Of a stretch of 64,000 nt of DNA, positions 15,550 to 23,727 are shown piece after piece. Within the stretch, counting starts at the first letter, position 1; the number at the start of each line of letters is the position of its first letter. The notes under the pieces are model-generated. The model ran no database searches. It saw nothing but the letters and a program-made list of their open reading frames with translations, and had not been told where the DNA came from. The stretch comes from Streptomyces sp. ASQP_92. GTDB taxonomy: Bacteria > Actinomycetota > Actinomycetes > Streptomycetales > Streptomycetaceae. Made by a program: the position numbers and the translations under genes. The DNA lies in assembly GCF_025399895.1 (NCBI RefSeq), contig NZ_JAODUA010000024.1, positions 1 to 64,000 on the forward strand. Reading direction: 5' to 3'.

Positions 15550-16275
15550 GTGAGTCGGATATCGGCACGGGGATTCGCGGTGGCGTCCGCCACCGCGGTC
15601 ACCACCGTGGGCGCCGTCGTCGGCGTCGCCGCGGGCGGTCCTGCGGTCGCTTCGAACGACAACGTCGAGGCGACGGCCTCCGATACGACGCTGCTCGCCG
15701 ACATACCCGCCGGCCAGCAGGCCCAGGTGCAGACCGCCTCCCTGGCGCAGCAGGCGGACGCCCAGGCGGCGCAGGCCAGCGCCTCGGCGAAGAAGTCGGC
15801 CGAGGAGGCGGCGCGCCTCAAGGCCGCCCAGGACGCGAGGGCCAAGAAGGACGCCGCCGTCAAGGGCAAGGCCGACAAGGACAAGGCGGACAAGGACAAG
15901 GCAGACAAGGAGGCCAAGGCGCGCGACCTGGAGACCCAGTCCGCCAGCCGCGCGTCGAGCCGAAGCACCTTCCAGGTGCAGAGCTCGTACTCGGTCTCCG
16001 ACGTCCAGGCGATCGCGCGCCAGATCATCCCCGCCGACCAGTTCCAGTGCTTCAGCAACATCGTGAACAAAGAGTCGAGCTGGAACTACACGGCCTCCAA
16101 CGGCGCCGCCTACGGCCTGGTCCAGGCGCTGCCCGGTTCCAAGATGAGCTCGGCGGGGTCCGACTGGCAGACCAACCCGGCGACGCAGATCAAGTGGGGC
16201 CTCAACTACATGAGTTCCCGCTATGGAAGTCCCTGCGGCGCCTGGTCGTTCTGGATGACGCATCATTCCTACTGA
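15550..16275 (+). CDS. Secreted transglycosylase (SLT-like), coiled-coil N-terminus (241 aa)
   Basis: The predicted role is cleavage of peptidoglycan outside the cell. A signal-type segment (GFAVASATAVTTVGAVVGVAAG) is followed by a long Ala/Lys/Gln-rich coiled coil with a repeated DKDKA pattern near residue 110. A C-terminal lysozyme-like domain then carries the catalytic Glu in VNKESSWNYTASNGAAYGLVQ and the later WGLNYMSSRYGSPCGAW. The GTG at 15550 follows AAGGAAAG; in-frame GTGs up to about 15526 are alternatives. The leader region is long (294 bases) with a palindrome, so post-initiation or operator control is possible. The gene is alone. Confidence 0.85.
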   Translation: MSRISARGFAVASATAVTTVGAVVGVAAGGPAVASNDNVEATASDTTLLADIPAGQQAQVQTASLAQQADAQAAQASASAKKSAEEAARLKAAQDARAKKDAAVKGKADKDKADKDKADKEAKARDLETQSASRASSRSTFQVQSSYSVSDVQAIARQIIPADQFQCFSNIVNKESSWNYTASNGAAYGLVQALPGSKMSSAGSDWQTNPATQIKWGLNYMSSRYGSPCGAWSFWMTHHSY

Positions 16276-16420
16276 CGGGCGAGTGTGTTGTCGAGCGCCC
16301 GCAGGAAGCCGTCCCGGGCGCTGATCAAGTGGCCTGATTCCAGGGCGGGTTGAGCCTCGTCGACCACCCGGTCGGCGGTGGCGAACCGCTCGTTGTGTCG
16401 GCTGTCGGGGCATCCGCCGC
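16269..16420 (-). pseudogene. Possible gene remnant (regulator-like C-terminus)
   Basis: On the minus strand, one frame encodes a well-formed helical tail (RFATADRVVDEAQPALESGHLISARDGFLRALDNTLARQ, quoted here as its 16276-16390 span) ending at 16269. Upstream the same frame turns into Pro/Thr-rich shadow sequence inside the next gene. It looks like the last helix of a TetR-type or similar regulator that has lost its DNA-binding part. No family is certain. The longer frame to 16679 is not a gene. Confidence 0.3.
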
Positions 16421-16470
16421 GAGATGTGTGGTGTGCGATGCCCTGGTCCGGGCACGGGGGAGCCGGGTGG

Positions 16471-16863
16471 TCAGCGGGCGCTGCCGAGGTCGCGGTCGGC
16501 GTCGGTGCCCTGGAGCATGAGGGTGGTCTCCTCGATGCGGCGAAAACGGCCGTCCGCGGCGAGGTCGGCGAAGACGTAGACCTCCATGGCGACGGTGGTG
16601 CCGTCGGCCTTGGTGACGTGGCAGGTGTGCCGGTCGGCGTACTTGTCGCCGTCGTACAGCTCCTCGTGCACGTCCACATGGCCGTGGGCGACGATGCCGC
16701 GGAGGTGGGCGATGTGGTCGAGGAAGGCGCCGCGGTCGGCCCACGCGCCGTCCGTGCGCTGGCGGTAGTCCGGGGTGAAGTGACGGTCGGCCGCCTCGTC
16801 GAGGGTGATGTCGCGGTTGAAGAGCAGGTCGTTGAGGGCGGCTTCGATGCCGGTGCGCGTCAC
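16471..16863 (-). CDS. SnoaL/NTF2-like protein (130 aa)
   Basis: This is a single nuclear-transport-factor-2 fold, the SnoaL group of small enzymes and ligand binders. Family features are the N-terminal helix with NRDITLDEAADRHFTPDYRQ, GAFLDHIAHLRGIVAHG and the strand series HTCHVTKADGTTVAMEVYVF. The GTG at 16863 has an AAAGGAC ribosome site; the longer frame to 17004 would run through the operators. It is divergent from the lanthipeptide precursor gene and shares its control region. It might be part of the lanthipeptide locus, but nothing in the sequence proves it. Confidence 0.8.
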   Translation of the reverse strand: MTRTGIEAALNDLLFNRDITLDEAADRHFTPDYRQRTDGAWADRGAFLDHIAHLRGIVAHGHVDVHEELYDGDKYADRHTCHVTKADGTTVAMEVYVFADLAADGRFRRIEETTLMLQGTDADRDLGSAR

Positions 16864-16910
16864 GGTGAGTCCTTTGGCGGTGTCGATGGGACGGGGAGAA
16901 GCGAGGTGAT

Positions 16911-16927
16911 GCGTGCGTTGCGCACGC
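16911..16927. promoter_or_regulatory. Operator 1 between the SnoaL-like gene and the lanthipeptide locus
   Basis: The perfect inverted repeat GCGTGCG-TTG-CGCACGC has 7-bp arms. A near-identical copy begins 41 bases away, about four helical turns. Both lie upstream of the SnoaL-like gene. Confidence 0.6.
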
Positions 16928-16951
16928 TTCGCCTTCACGGTAGCACCGGGT

Positions 16952-16968
16952 GCGTGTGATGCGCACGC
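16952..16968. promoter_or_regulatory. Operator 2 between the SnoaL-like gene and the lanthipeptide locus
   Basis: The inverted repeat GCGTGTG-ATG-CGCACGC matches operator 1 with one arm mismatch. It probably belongs to the same regulator, possibly a TetR or MarR type protein. Confidence 0.6.
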
Positions 16969-17127
16969 TATTTGGGCGTGCGGAAGGGGACCGCATCCAT
17001 TCACGCGTCCGGTGGGCGGACATCGGCTGACAATGAATTTGGCTGGAATGCCCGTCTGACGGGTGTTCAGGAATCGCCATACTCAGGCCTGGGCTGTCCG
17101 CCCGATCCCTCTGTTCGGAGGCCGCTG

Positions 17128-17328
17128 ATGTCGCAGACCGGTGTTTCCGCAAGCACGGTGCTCAACGCCTGGCTGTCAGGCGCCGAAAGCGCGTACGGCC
17201 AACTCAACCCGGCCGGTCCGCTCTATGTGGGCGGGACCGCCGCCGAGGCGGCGCTCACCGACCCGAGCGACTCCCTCTACGGCTTCTGTTCCAGCCCGAG
17301 CGGGTCGCACGGGAGCTGGTGCTGCTGA
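17128..17328 (+). CDS. lanA: Class II lanthipeptide precursor peptide (66 aa)
   Basis: This small gene lies directly upstream of a LanM synthetase. It has an excellent GGAGG site (17117-17121) before its ATG. The leader (residues 1-36) ends in LYVGG, a double-Gly motif typical of class II leaders. The C-terminal half is rich in Ser and Cys and ends with C54SSPSGSHGSWCC, giving Cys at 54, 65 and 66 and nine Ser/Thr after the GG. Three thioether rings are possible. The WCC end is unusual. The mature peptide is predicted only by pattern. An attenuator-like hairpin separates it from lanM, which would keep precursor levels above the enzyme. Confidence 0.85.
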   Translation: MSQTGVSASTVLNAWLSGAESAYGQLNPAGPLYVGGTAAEAALTDPSDSLYGFCSSPSGSHGSWCC

Positions 17329-17348
17329 TCGTTTCGCAGTCAACCTGA

Positions 17349-17383
17349 GGGCCCTTCGTGGAACGACGTGCCGCGAAGGGCCC
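17349..17383 (+). terminator. Attenuator hairpin between lanA and lanM
   Basis: A perfect 10-bp stem (GGGCCCTTCG at 17349-17358, CGAAGGGCCC at 17374-17383) has a 15-base loop. It lies 20 bases after the precursor stop. Such partial terminators are common between precursor and synthetase genes and lower read-through into the enzyme gene. Confidence 0.75.
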
Positions 17384-17466
17384 GTTGCGTGACCGGCCGC
17401 CCGCTTCGCGGGCTCCTTCAGCGCGCCCCGCGAGGGCGCGAACCCGCGATGGAACGGGGACGGTTG

Positions 17467-20298
17467 ATGGCGAGCGGAACACAGCCCGGAACACCGCAAG
17501 AGGCCGAACACTTCGCCCGGCCCGTACGCACCATCGCCCGCCCCTGGCGGGACGAACTGGCCCGGCGCCTCGACGCGGTGGGATCGCTGGGCCGGCCCGA
17601 ACGGGACGTACTCCTGGAGGCCGGTCACCAGGCACTGCTCCGGTCGCTGCACGCGAAGCTGTCCCGTCTGTTCCTGATCGAGCTCCACGCGCTGCGCCTG
17701 GCCGGTGGGGGCATGCGGCAGGAGTCCGGCGCCGGGGGCGACACGGCGACATGGGACGCGTTCATCGAGCGGGCCGACGAGGAGGGCTACCTCGACCAAC
17801 TGGCCGACCGGTACCCGACGTTGAGCTCCCGCGTGGCGTCCGTGGCGCGGCTCTCGGTGGCGGCCGTGGCCGCTTTCGCGGAACGCCTGGGCGCAGACCG
17901 GGAGTTGCTGCGTCCGCTCCTCGGCGCCCCCGCGGGGGAGTTGAGGGCCGTCGCGTTCGGAGCCGGCGACTCCCACCGGGGCGGACTCACCGTCAGCCGG
18001 GCCGACTTCGCCGGTGGGACCGTGATGTACAAGCCCAGACCGTCGGAGGCCGATGTGGCGCTGGGCGCGCTCCTGGACGACCTGTTCGCCGACCTCCCCG
18101 ACGCTCCGGCGCCGGACCGGCGCATACGGGTGCCCAGGACGCTGGCCCGTGACGGCTACGGCTGGGCCGAGTTCATCGGGCACCGCTACTGCGCCGACGA
18201 GAGTGAACTCGGCGCCTTCTACCGCAACATCGGGCACTGGCTGGCCGTGCTGCGGTTCACCGGCGGCACGGACATGCATGCCGAGAACATGATCGCCGCA
18301 GGACCCGTGCCGGTGATCGTGGACGCCGAGACGCTCTTCGACGCCCCCGCGCCCTTCCCGCCCAGCGGCCGGGGCGACGCGGTGGACGTGGCGGCCACGG
18401 CCATCCGCCGCACCGTGCTGCGCACCGGACTGCTGCCCGTGCGCGGCACCGGCTTCGCCCTCGGGGGCGTGGACATCTCCGGGATCGGCGCGCTGCCCGG
18501 TCAGCAGCCGCTGATCCCGCATCCCGTGATCGCCGACGGCGGCACCGGCGCGGCCCGCTTCGAAGTGGATCTGGTGGCCATGCCCGTCGCCGGCAACCAC
18601 CCCGCCGCGACACCCGTCCTGAGCACGTACTGGGACCGGGTGCTGGCCGGGTTCCGTGAGATGACCGGGCACCTGCGGCGCCCCGGAGCCGACCCGTACC
18701 GACTGCTGCGCCGCTTCGAGGGCGTCCGGGCCCGGCGGATCCTGCGGCCGACCCAGGCGTATGTCGACATCGGCCGGATGCTGTGGCACCCGGCCTCGCT
18801 GCACGACGAGGCGGCGGCGGTCGAGCGGGCCCGTGACATCCTGCGCCGCAACGCCGACGTCCTGCCGGGTGCGCCGACCGACCGCGTGGCCATCGACGCC
18901 GAGATCGCCGACCTGCTGCTCGGCGATGTGCCGATGTTCGGCTTCACCGTGGACGCGTCAGCCGTGCGCGACACCGTGGAGGACTGGTGCACCGCCGACC
19001 TCGCCTTCGAGGAGTCGGTGATCCAGGACGCGCTGGTCGGCGCGTATCTGAACGAGCGCTCGCTGCCCGCGCGGGTGCAGGCGGCCGCGCGCGACCCGCA
19101 CGCCCGCGACCGGGAGGGCCGGCGCCGCGCCCTCGCCGCCCAGATGGTGCGGCGGCTGTGCGACGGAGCGGTGCGCGGGGACGACGGCACGGTCACCTGG
19201 ATCAGCCCCGTCTTCACGCCCGCCGGCTGGTCGATCAGGGTGCTGCCCGCCGACCTCTACACCGGGCAGGGTGGAGTGGCGCTCACGCTGGCCGAGTACG
19301 CGAGCGAGGTGCGGGCGGGCCGGGCCGACGAAGTGCCGGGCGTACCCGAGACGTTCGAGGGCGCGCTCAGTGTGCTGCTCGCCACCGAGGACAAGACGCC
19401 GACACCGTCGGCCGGCGCGTTCAGCGGCGCCGCCTCACAGGTGTGGACGTGGCTGGCACTGCACCGCGTCCTCGGCGAGGACTGGCTGCTCGAACGGGCC
19501 GCGGAGCGGGCCTCGCTGCTCACCGAAGGCCCCCTGATCGACGACGACATCGAGGTGGACCTCCTCAACGGCGCGGCCGGAGCGATCGTCCCGCTGCTCA
19601 ACCTGGCCGCCGCGACCGGGCAGGCCGACTGGCTGGGCGCGGCGGCACACATCGGGCACCGGCTGGCCGGGCTTGCCGTGGTCGACGCGGCGGGCGCCCG
19701 GTGGCCCACCCGTCTCAACCCCGAGGGCATCGGAGGCTTCGCGCACGGCGCCACGGGCATCGGCTGGGCGCTGGCCCGGCTCGCCCTCACGGACGCGGGC
19801 ACCGAGGCGGAACGCCTCGACTGGAGCCGTCTCGCCGCGCGGGCCTTCGCCTACCAGGAGTCGCTCTACCGCCCCGGGGACGGCAACTGGCTCGATGTCC
19901 GCGTCGGCGCGGAGGAGGACTTCTTCACGAGCTGGTGCCACGGAAGTGCCGGCGTCGGCATCGGCATGCTGGACCTTCACCGCCGCACCGGCGACCCCGC
20001 GCACCTCGACATGGCCTGGCGCGCGGCCCGCGCCTGCGCCGCGGAAGGATTCGGCTGGAGCCACACTCTGTGCCACGGCGACCTGGGGCTCTGGGAGTTC
20101 CTGACGTCCATGGGACACGGCGACCCCGCCCGACTGGACGGCGAGATCCTCACCGGCCTCGAACAGCGCGGCCCCGTCGGCGGGTTGGCCCGGGAGGCGT
20201 TCTCCCCGAGCCTCATGTCCGGCCTCGCCGGAGTCCTCCACACCCTGCTGCGCATGCATCCGGCCGCCGCCCTCCCCAACCCCCTCCTCCTGGACTGA
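17467..20298 (+). CDS. lanM: LanM bifunctional lanthipeptide synthetase (943 aa)
   Basis: LanM dehydrates Ser/Thr in the precursor by phosphorylation and elimination, then couples the products to Cys. The N-terminal dehydratase domain (about residues 100-600) has the family motifs HRGGLTVSRADFAGGTVMYKP and GGTDMHAENMI (near residue 270). The C-terminal LanC-like cyclase has the zinc ligands C824 (SWCHGSAG), C869 and H870 (LCHGDLG), and ends normally. The ATG at 17467 follows a GGGGA site; the ATG at 17449 is an alternative. Length is typical. No dedicated LanT transporter/protease is adjacent, so leader removal and export must use genes elsewhere. Confidence 0.93.
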   Translation: MASGTQPGTPQEAEHFARPVRTIARPWRDELARRLDAVGSLGRPERDVLLEAGHQALLRSLHAKLSRLFLIELHALRLAGGGMRQESGAGGDTATWDAFIERADEEGYLDQLADRYPTLSSRVASVARLSVAAVAAFAERLGADRELLRPLLGAPAGELRAVAFGAGDSHRGGLTVSRADFAGGTVMYKPRPSEADVALGALLDDLFADLPDAPAPDRRIRVPRTLARDGYGWAEFIGHRYCADESELGAFYRNIGHWLAVLRFTGGTDMHAENMIAAGPVPVIVDAETLFDAPAPFPPSGRGDAVDVAATAIRRTVLRTGLLPVRGTGFALGGVDISGIGALPGQQPLIPHPVIADGGTGAARFEVDLVAMPVAGNHPAATPVLSTYWDRVLAGFREMTGHLRRPGADPYRLLRRFEGVRARRILRPTQAYVDIGRMLWHPASLHDEAAAVERARDILRRNADVLPGAPTDRVAIDAEIADLLLGDVPMFGFTVDASAVRDTVEDWCTADLAFEESVIQDALVGAYLNERSLPARVQAAARDPHARDREGRRRALAAQMVRRLCDGAVRGDDGTVTWISPVFTPAGWSIRVLPADLYTGQGGVALTLAEYASEVRAGRADEVPGVPETFEGALSVLLATEDKTPTPSAGAFSGAASQVWTWLALHRVLGEDWLLERAAERASLLTEGPLIDDDIEVDLLNGAAGAIVPLLNLAAATGQADWLGAAAHIGHRLAGLAVVDAAGARWPTRLNPEGIGGFAHGATGIGWALARLALTDAGTEAERLDWSRLAARAFAYQESLYRPGDGNWLDVRVGAEEDFFTSWCHGSAGVGIGMLDLHRRTGDPAHLDMAWRAARACAAEGFGWSHTLCHGDLGLWEFLTSMGHGDPARLDGEILTGLEQRGPVGGLAREAFSPSLMSGLAGVLHTLLRMHPAAALPNPLLLD

Positions 20299-20472
20299 CG
20301 CCTCCCGGCGCCGCGCGCCGCGCCGGAAAATCTTCGGCAACCCTCCAGGTGAGGCGGAGCCCGTCCGGCGGTGTGACACGAACGGGCCCAAGAACGCTGT
20401 CCGGGAGGGAAGGGTGAGGGCGTGCCCGAGCGCGCTCGCACCCGCGGTGTGACAGAGCCGAGGGAGTCGTAC

Positions 20473-21096
20473 GTGAAGCAGGAGCGTGCCGTCCAGACCC
20501 GCCACACACTGATGCGTGCCGCGGCACGGGTCTTCGAGGAACGGGGCTACGCCCAGGCGTCCTTACGGGAGATCAGTGCCGTCGCCGGAACGAGCGTGGG
20601 GGCGCTGCACTTCCACTTCGCGTCCAAGGCGCACCTCTTCGAAGAGGTCGAGTCGGCGGGGCGGGCGAGCCTGCACTGGGCGGCCCGACAGGCCGGACGC
20701 CCGGGCATGGACGCCCTCCAGAAGCTCACCGCGATCTCCAACGCCCTGGCCGTACAGATACGTACGGACGTCGTGTCCAGGGCCGGATTCCACCTCAACA
20801 GCCGGACCGAACCGGGCTCGCCAGGGCGGTTGCAGGACGAATGGCGGGCCTGTGTGGGCCGCCTACTGGAGGAGGCGGCGCGCGAGGACCTGCTGGACGC
20901 GGACCTCGACGTCACCGACCTCGCGGACGCCTACTTCGCCGCCACCCTCGGCATGGAACTCCTCAGCCGCAAGGCCCACCGCCCTCTCTCCTGCCACGCC
21001 CTGGCCGGTCTGTGGCAACTGACCCTGCCCTCCCGCAAGTCCGCGCCCGGACACACCCCGGCACCGGAAGGAGCCCGGCTGCCGAGCCGCCGGTGA
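20473..21096 (+). CDS. Gamma-butyrolactone receptor-like TetR regulator with a TTA codon (207 aa)
   Basis: This belongs to the ScbR/ArpA-type receptor group. The N-terminus VKQERAVQTRHTLMRAAARVF and the helix-turn-helix EISAVAGTSVGALHFHFASKAHLFEEV match their hallmark 'KQERA.RTR' and 'GALYFHF.SK' pattern, and the C-terminal domain carries a central Trp (DEWRACVGRLL). It probably releases DNA when a small signalling lactone binds. The GTG at 20473 has GAGGGAG at 20459-20465; the upstream GTG at 20449 and ATG at 20422 are alternatives. Codon TTA at 20563-20565 (in SLREI) makes translation bldA-dependent. Its place behind lanM, in the same direction, suggests it controls the lanthipeptide locus. 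Confidence 0.88.
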   Translation: MKQERAVQTRHTLMRAAARVFEERGYAQASLREISAVAGTSVGALHFHFASKAHLFEEVESAGRASLHWAARQAGRPGMDALQKLTAISNALAVQIRTDVVSRAGFHLNSRTEPGSPGRLQDEWRACVGRLLEEAAREDLLDADLDVTDLADAYFAATLGMELLSRKAHRPLSCHALAGLWQLTLPSRKSAPGHTPAPEGARLPSRR

Positions 21097-21168
21097 CACC
21101 GGTCACCACATGGAACGGTGTGCGTTCCGCGGGGGCCGGAGCGTGGGACCGGTGGGTACGGTGGGGAG

Positions 21169-21918
21169 GTGGACACGGTGCGCGCTGTCACGCTCAACAT
21201 CTGGGGCCGGGGCTCGGCCTGGCGTCGTCGGCTGCCCTTGCTCAGGGCCGAACTCGTCCGGCTCGTCCCCGATGTCGTCGGGCTGCAAGAGGTGTGGCGA
21301 TCGGGTTCGAGGTGCCAGGCGGAGCGGATCGCCGACGATCTGGGCTACCACGTGACCTACGCCCGGGCCTCGTCGCGAGGGTGGGGCAGCCAGGGAAACG
21401 CGCTGCTCACCCGGGTGCCTGTCGAGCGGTACGAGGTGCTCCCGCTGCCCACTCCGGGTGTCGAGCCCCGGTCCGTGCTGTGCGCGGAGGTGGGCTCGAT
21501 GACCGTGCTGGTCACCCATCTGACCTGGGAGTGGGAGCACACGCGGATCAGGCAGCAGCAGGTCCGGTTCCTCGCGGAGCTGGCGGCCCGGCAGGCCGGA
21601 CGCGAGGTGCTGGTCCTCGCCGATCTGAACGCGGCCCCGGACACCGAGGAGATCCGGTGGCTGACCGGCCGCATGCGGGACGCGTGGGCGGATGGTGGCG
21701 AGGGCCCCGGCCGCACGTTCACGCCCGACAACGACTTCGCGCGCAAGGCCCGTGAACCGGCGCGGCGCATCGACTTCGTCCTCACCGACGGCCAACTCCA
21801 GGCACGCAGTGCGAAGTTGGCGTTCACCAAGGCGGCCCGCGCCGGCCGTCGTCCGCTGTGGCCCTCCGACCACTTCGGCGTGGTCTGCGACCTCGCGCCG
21901 GTGCCGCGTCCCTCGTAG
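21169..21918 (+). CDS. Endonuclease/exonuclease/phosphatase family protein (249 aa)
   Basis: This is an EEP-fold metal-dependent phosphoesterase. Motifs in order: AVTLNIWGRG (N-terminal Asn), VVGLQEVW (catalytic Glu), VLVTHLTWEWEH (His), VLVLADLNAAPDTEEI (Asp/Asn) and the final WPSDHFGVVCDL (Asp-His). Family members cleave DNA, lipids or inositol phosphates, and the substrate here is not determined. The GTG at 21169 sits after GGGGAG; GTG at 21178 is an alternative. No signal peptide is seen, so it is probably cytoplasmic. A second, related gene lies at 55507-56277. Confidence 0.88.
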   Translation: MDTVRAVTLNIWGRGSAWRRRLPLLRAELVRLVPDVVGLQEVWRSGSRCQAERIADDLGYHVTYARASSRGWGSQGNALLTRVPVERYEVLPLPTPGVEPRSVLCAEVGSMTVLVTHLTWEWEHTRIRQQQVRFLAELAARQAGREVLVLADLNAAPDTEEIRWLTGRMRDAWADGGEGPGRTFTPDNDFARKAREPARRIDFVLTDGQLQARSAKLAFTKAARAGRRPLWPSDHFGVVCDLAPVPRPS

Positions 21919-21941
21919 TCGAATGGCGTGGCCCGGTGAAG

Positions 21942-22538
21942 CTAACGGCGGGCCGTCGCGATGAAGGTGCGGATCAAGTCGCCCGATTTGACGCCCCGTT
22001 CGCTCTCCACGCCGCTGGAGACGTCCACTCCCCAGGCTCCGGTGGTCTCGATCGCGTGCCGGACGTTGCCGGGGTGCAGGCCGCCCGCCAGGAGCCAGCG
22101 GCCGGTCGGGGCGTCGAAGGTGGGGGAGGCCCAGTTCCACGGCTTGCCCGAGCCGGGATCGGGCGCGTCCAGGAGCAACAGGTCCTCGCCCAACTCGTCC
22201 AGCTGAGCGGGAAGTTGGGCGGTAGCGCGGATCAGCGTACGGCCGGGGGCCCGCAGCGCCTCGTAGTACTCCGGGCCCTCGTCACCGTGCAGTTGCACCG
22301 CGTCGATACCGCTCTCCTCCGTGAGCCCGCGCACCTCGGACAGCGGCTGGCCGCGAAAGACGCCGACGGTGAGGACGTGGTCCGGCACCCGTTCCGCGAG
22401 CTGCCGCGCCGTGGCGGCGTCCACCGTCCGTGCGCTGGTGGCGAAGACGAAGCCGATCGCGTCCGCTCCGGCCTCGACGCAGGTGTCGACGTCCCGCGCG
22501 GTCCGCAGACCGCAGATCTTGATGAAGAGATCGCTCAT
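21942..22538 (-). CDS. trpF: Phosphoribosylanthranilate isomerase (198 aa)
   Basis: This catalyses the third step of tryptophan synthesis, converting N-(5-phosphoribosyl)anthranilate to CdRP. The TIM barrel is complete: IKICGLRTARDVDTCVEAGADAIGFVF at the N-terminus (catalytic Cys in KICG), AVQLHGDE in the middle, LLLDAPDPGSGKPWNW, LAGGLHPGNV and VDVSSGVES at the end with the phosphate-binding loops. The ATG at 22538 is preceded by the ORF extension MTRG, which lacks a better site. It is an isolated trp gene and converges on the EEP gene end. Some actinomycetes have the multifunctional PriA instead, so a separate TrpF here may be an accessory copy. Confidence 0.93.
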   Translation of the reverse strand: MSDLFIKICGLRTARDVDTCVEAGADAIGFVFATSARTVDAATARQLAERVPDHVLTVGVFRGQPLSEVRGLTEESGIDAVQLHGDEGPEYYEALRAPGRTLIRATAQLPAQLDELGEDLLLLDAPDPGSGKPWNWASPTFDAPTGRWLLAGGLHPGNVRHAIETTGAWGVDVSSGVESERGVKSGDLIRTFIATARR

Positions 22539-22750
22539 GCCCCGAGTCAATCAAAGGTTGGCCGGCGCCCGGCCCCGATGCGCGAAGCGGCTCCCCGCCG
22601 GCCGGGTTGAAGCGGCGGGTTGGCCGTTTGGGGTCGGGCCGGAAGGGTTAACCGGATCCCATGCGATTCCTCTCAGCGAAGTCGGTGCCGGCCGGGGCGG
22701 GCTCCCCGGGACGAGGTGTGGGGGAAGGGTGTGATGCCGCGGCCCGGACC

Positions 22751-23602
22751 ATGCTCAAGGCGCTGGACGCGCTCGGCGGGCTCACACCCCTGGACAAGAT
22801 CACCGGTCCCCTCCAGAAGGCCGTCCGCGCCCTGCCGCTGGGGCCCTACCGTGCCGTTCTCCAGGGCCGCCCGATCGGACACCCGCTGCACCCCGTGCTG
22901 GTGCAGGTGCCGATCGGCTCCTGGACCTCCGCGGCGGTGCTCGACCTGCTGCCCGGCGGTGGGCGCCACGCCCGGCTCCTGGTGGGCCTGGGCGTCGTCT
23001 CGGCGGTGCCGGCCGCGTGGGCGGGATGGGTGGACTGGGCGGAGCAGCCCGAGCGACAACTGCGTACCGGAGTGGTGCACGCGGCGTCGAACGGGGTGGC
23101 CATCGGTCTGTACGCCGCATCGTGGGCCGTACGGGGCCGCAGCAGGCCGGTGCTCGGCCGCGTGCTCGGGTTCGCCGGCCTGACCGTCGCCGGCGTGGGC
23201 GGCATGATCGGGGGCCATCTCGCCTACCGCCAGGGAGTGGGGGCCAACAAGACGGAGCCGGTCGACCACCTGGTGGAGCCGGGCTGGCACGCGGTGGGCA
23301 GCGCGGCGGACTTCGTCGAGGGGCAGGGGGCCCGGCGGATGCTGGGCGAGGTTCCGCTGCTCGTGGTGCGGGAGCCGGACGGCGGTTTCCACGTACTGGT
23401 CGACCGGTGCAGCCACATGGCGGGGCCCCTGTCGCAGGGCAAGGTCGCCGACGGGTGCGTCGAGTGTCCCTGGCACGGAAGTGTCTTCCGCTTGGCCGAC
23501 GGCGAGAACGTGGGCGGCCCGGCGACAGCGCCCCAGCCCACCTTCGACACCCGTCTGACCGAGGACGGCGTTCTGGAAGTCAGGCTTCCGGGCGCGGTCT
23601 GA
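22751..23602 (+). CDS. DUF2231-Rieske fusion protein (283 aa)
   Basis: The N-terminal half (about residues 20-170) is a DUF2231 membrane domain with several helices (VLVQVPIGSWTSAAVLDLLPG, LLVGLGVVSAVPAAWAGW, VVHAASNGVAIGLYAASW). The C-terminal half is a Rieske [2Fe-2S] domain with the ligands C220-S-H222 and C239-P-W-H242. It is probably a membrane-anchored electron-transfer or redox-sensing protein; no oxygenase is nearby. In-frame starts at 22661 (ATG) and 22718 (GTG) are alternatives to the ATG at 22751, and none has a strong ribosome site. Confidence 0.85.
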   Translation: MLKALDALGGLTPLDKITGPLQKAVRALPLGPYRAVLQGRPIGHPLHPVLVQVPIGSWTSAAVLDLLPGGGRHARLLVGLGVVSAVPAAWAGWVDWAEQPERQLRTGVVHAASNGVAIGLYAASWAVRGRSRPVLGRVLGFAGLTVAGVGGMIGGHLAYRQGVGANKTEPVDHLVEPGWHAVGSAADFVEGQGARRMLGEVPLLVVREPDGGFHVLVDRCSHMAGPLSQGKVADGCVECPWHGSVFRLADGENVGGPATAPQPTFDTRLTEDGVLEVRLPGAV

Positions 23603-23727
23603 GCCCTTCAGAACCGGACTCGGCCGGTCAGTGCGCCGGGCTCCGGGGCCGCCCGGGGTGGGGACCCGTGACGCGTGATCGCGGCACGGGCCCTCTCCAC
23701 CGCGGGCGGCCGTGGGAGCGCGGGGCG

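Noticed and set aside
20299..20472. Autoregulatory (ARE) element before the ScbR-like gene
   Set aside because: The region has a G+C-rich hairpin at 20305-20326 but no clear ARE-type inverted repeat.
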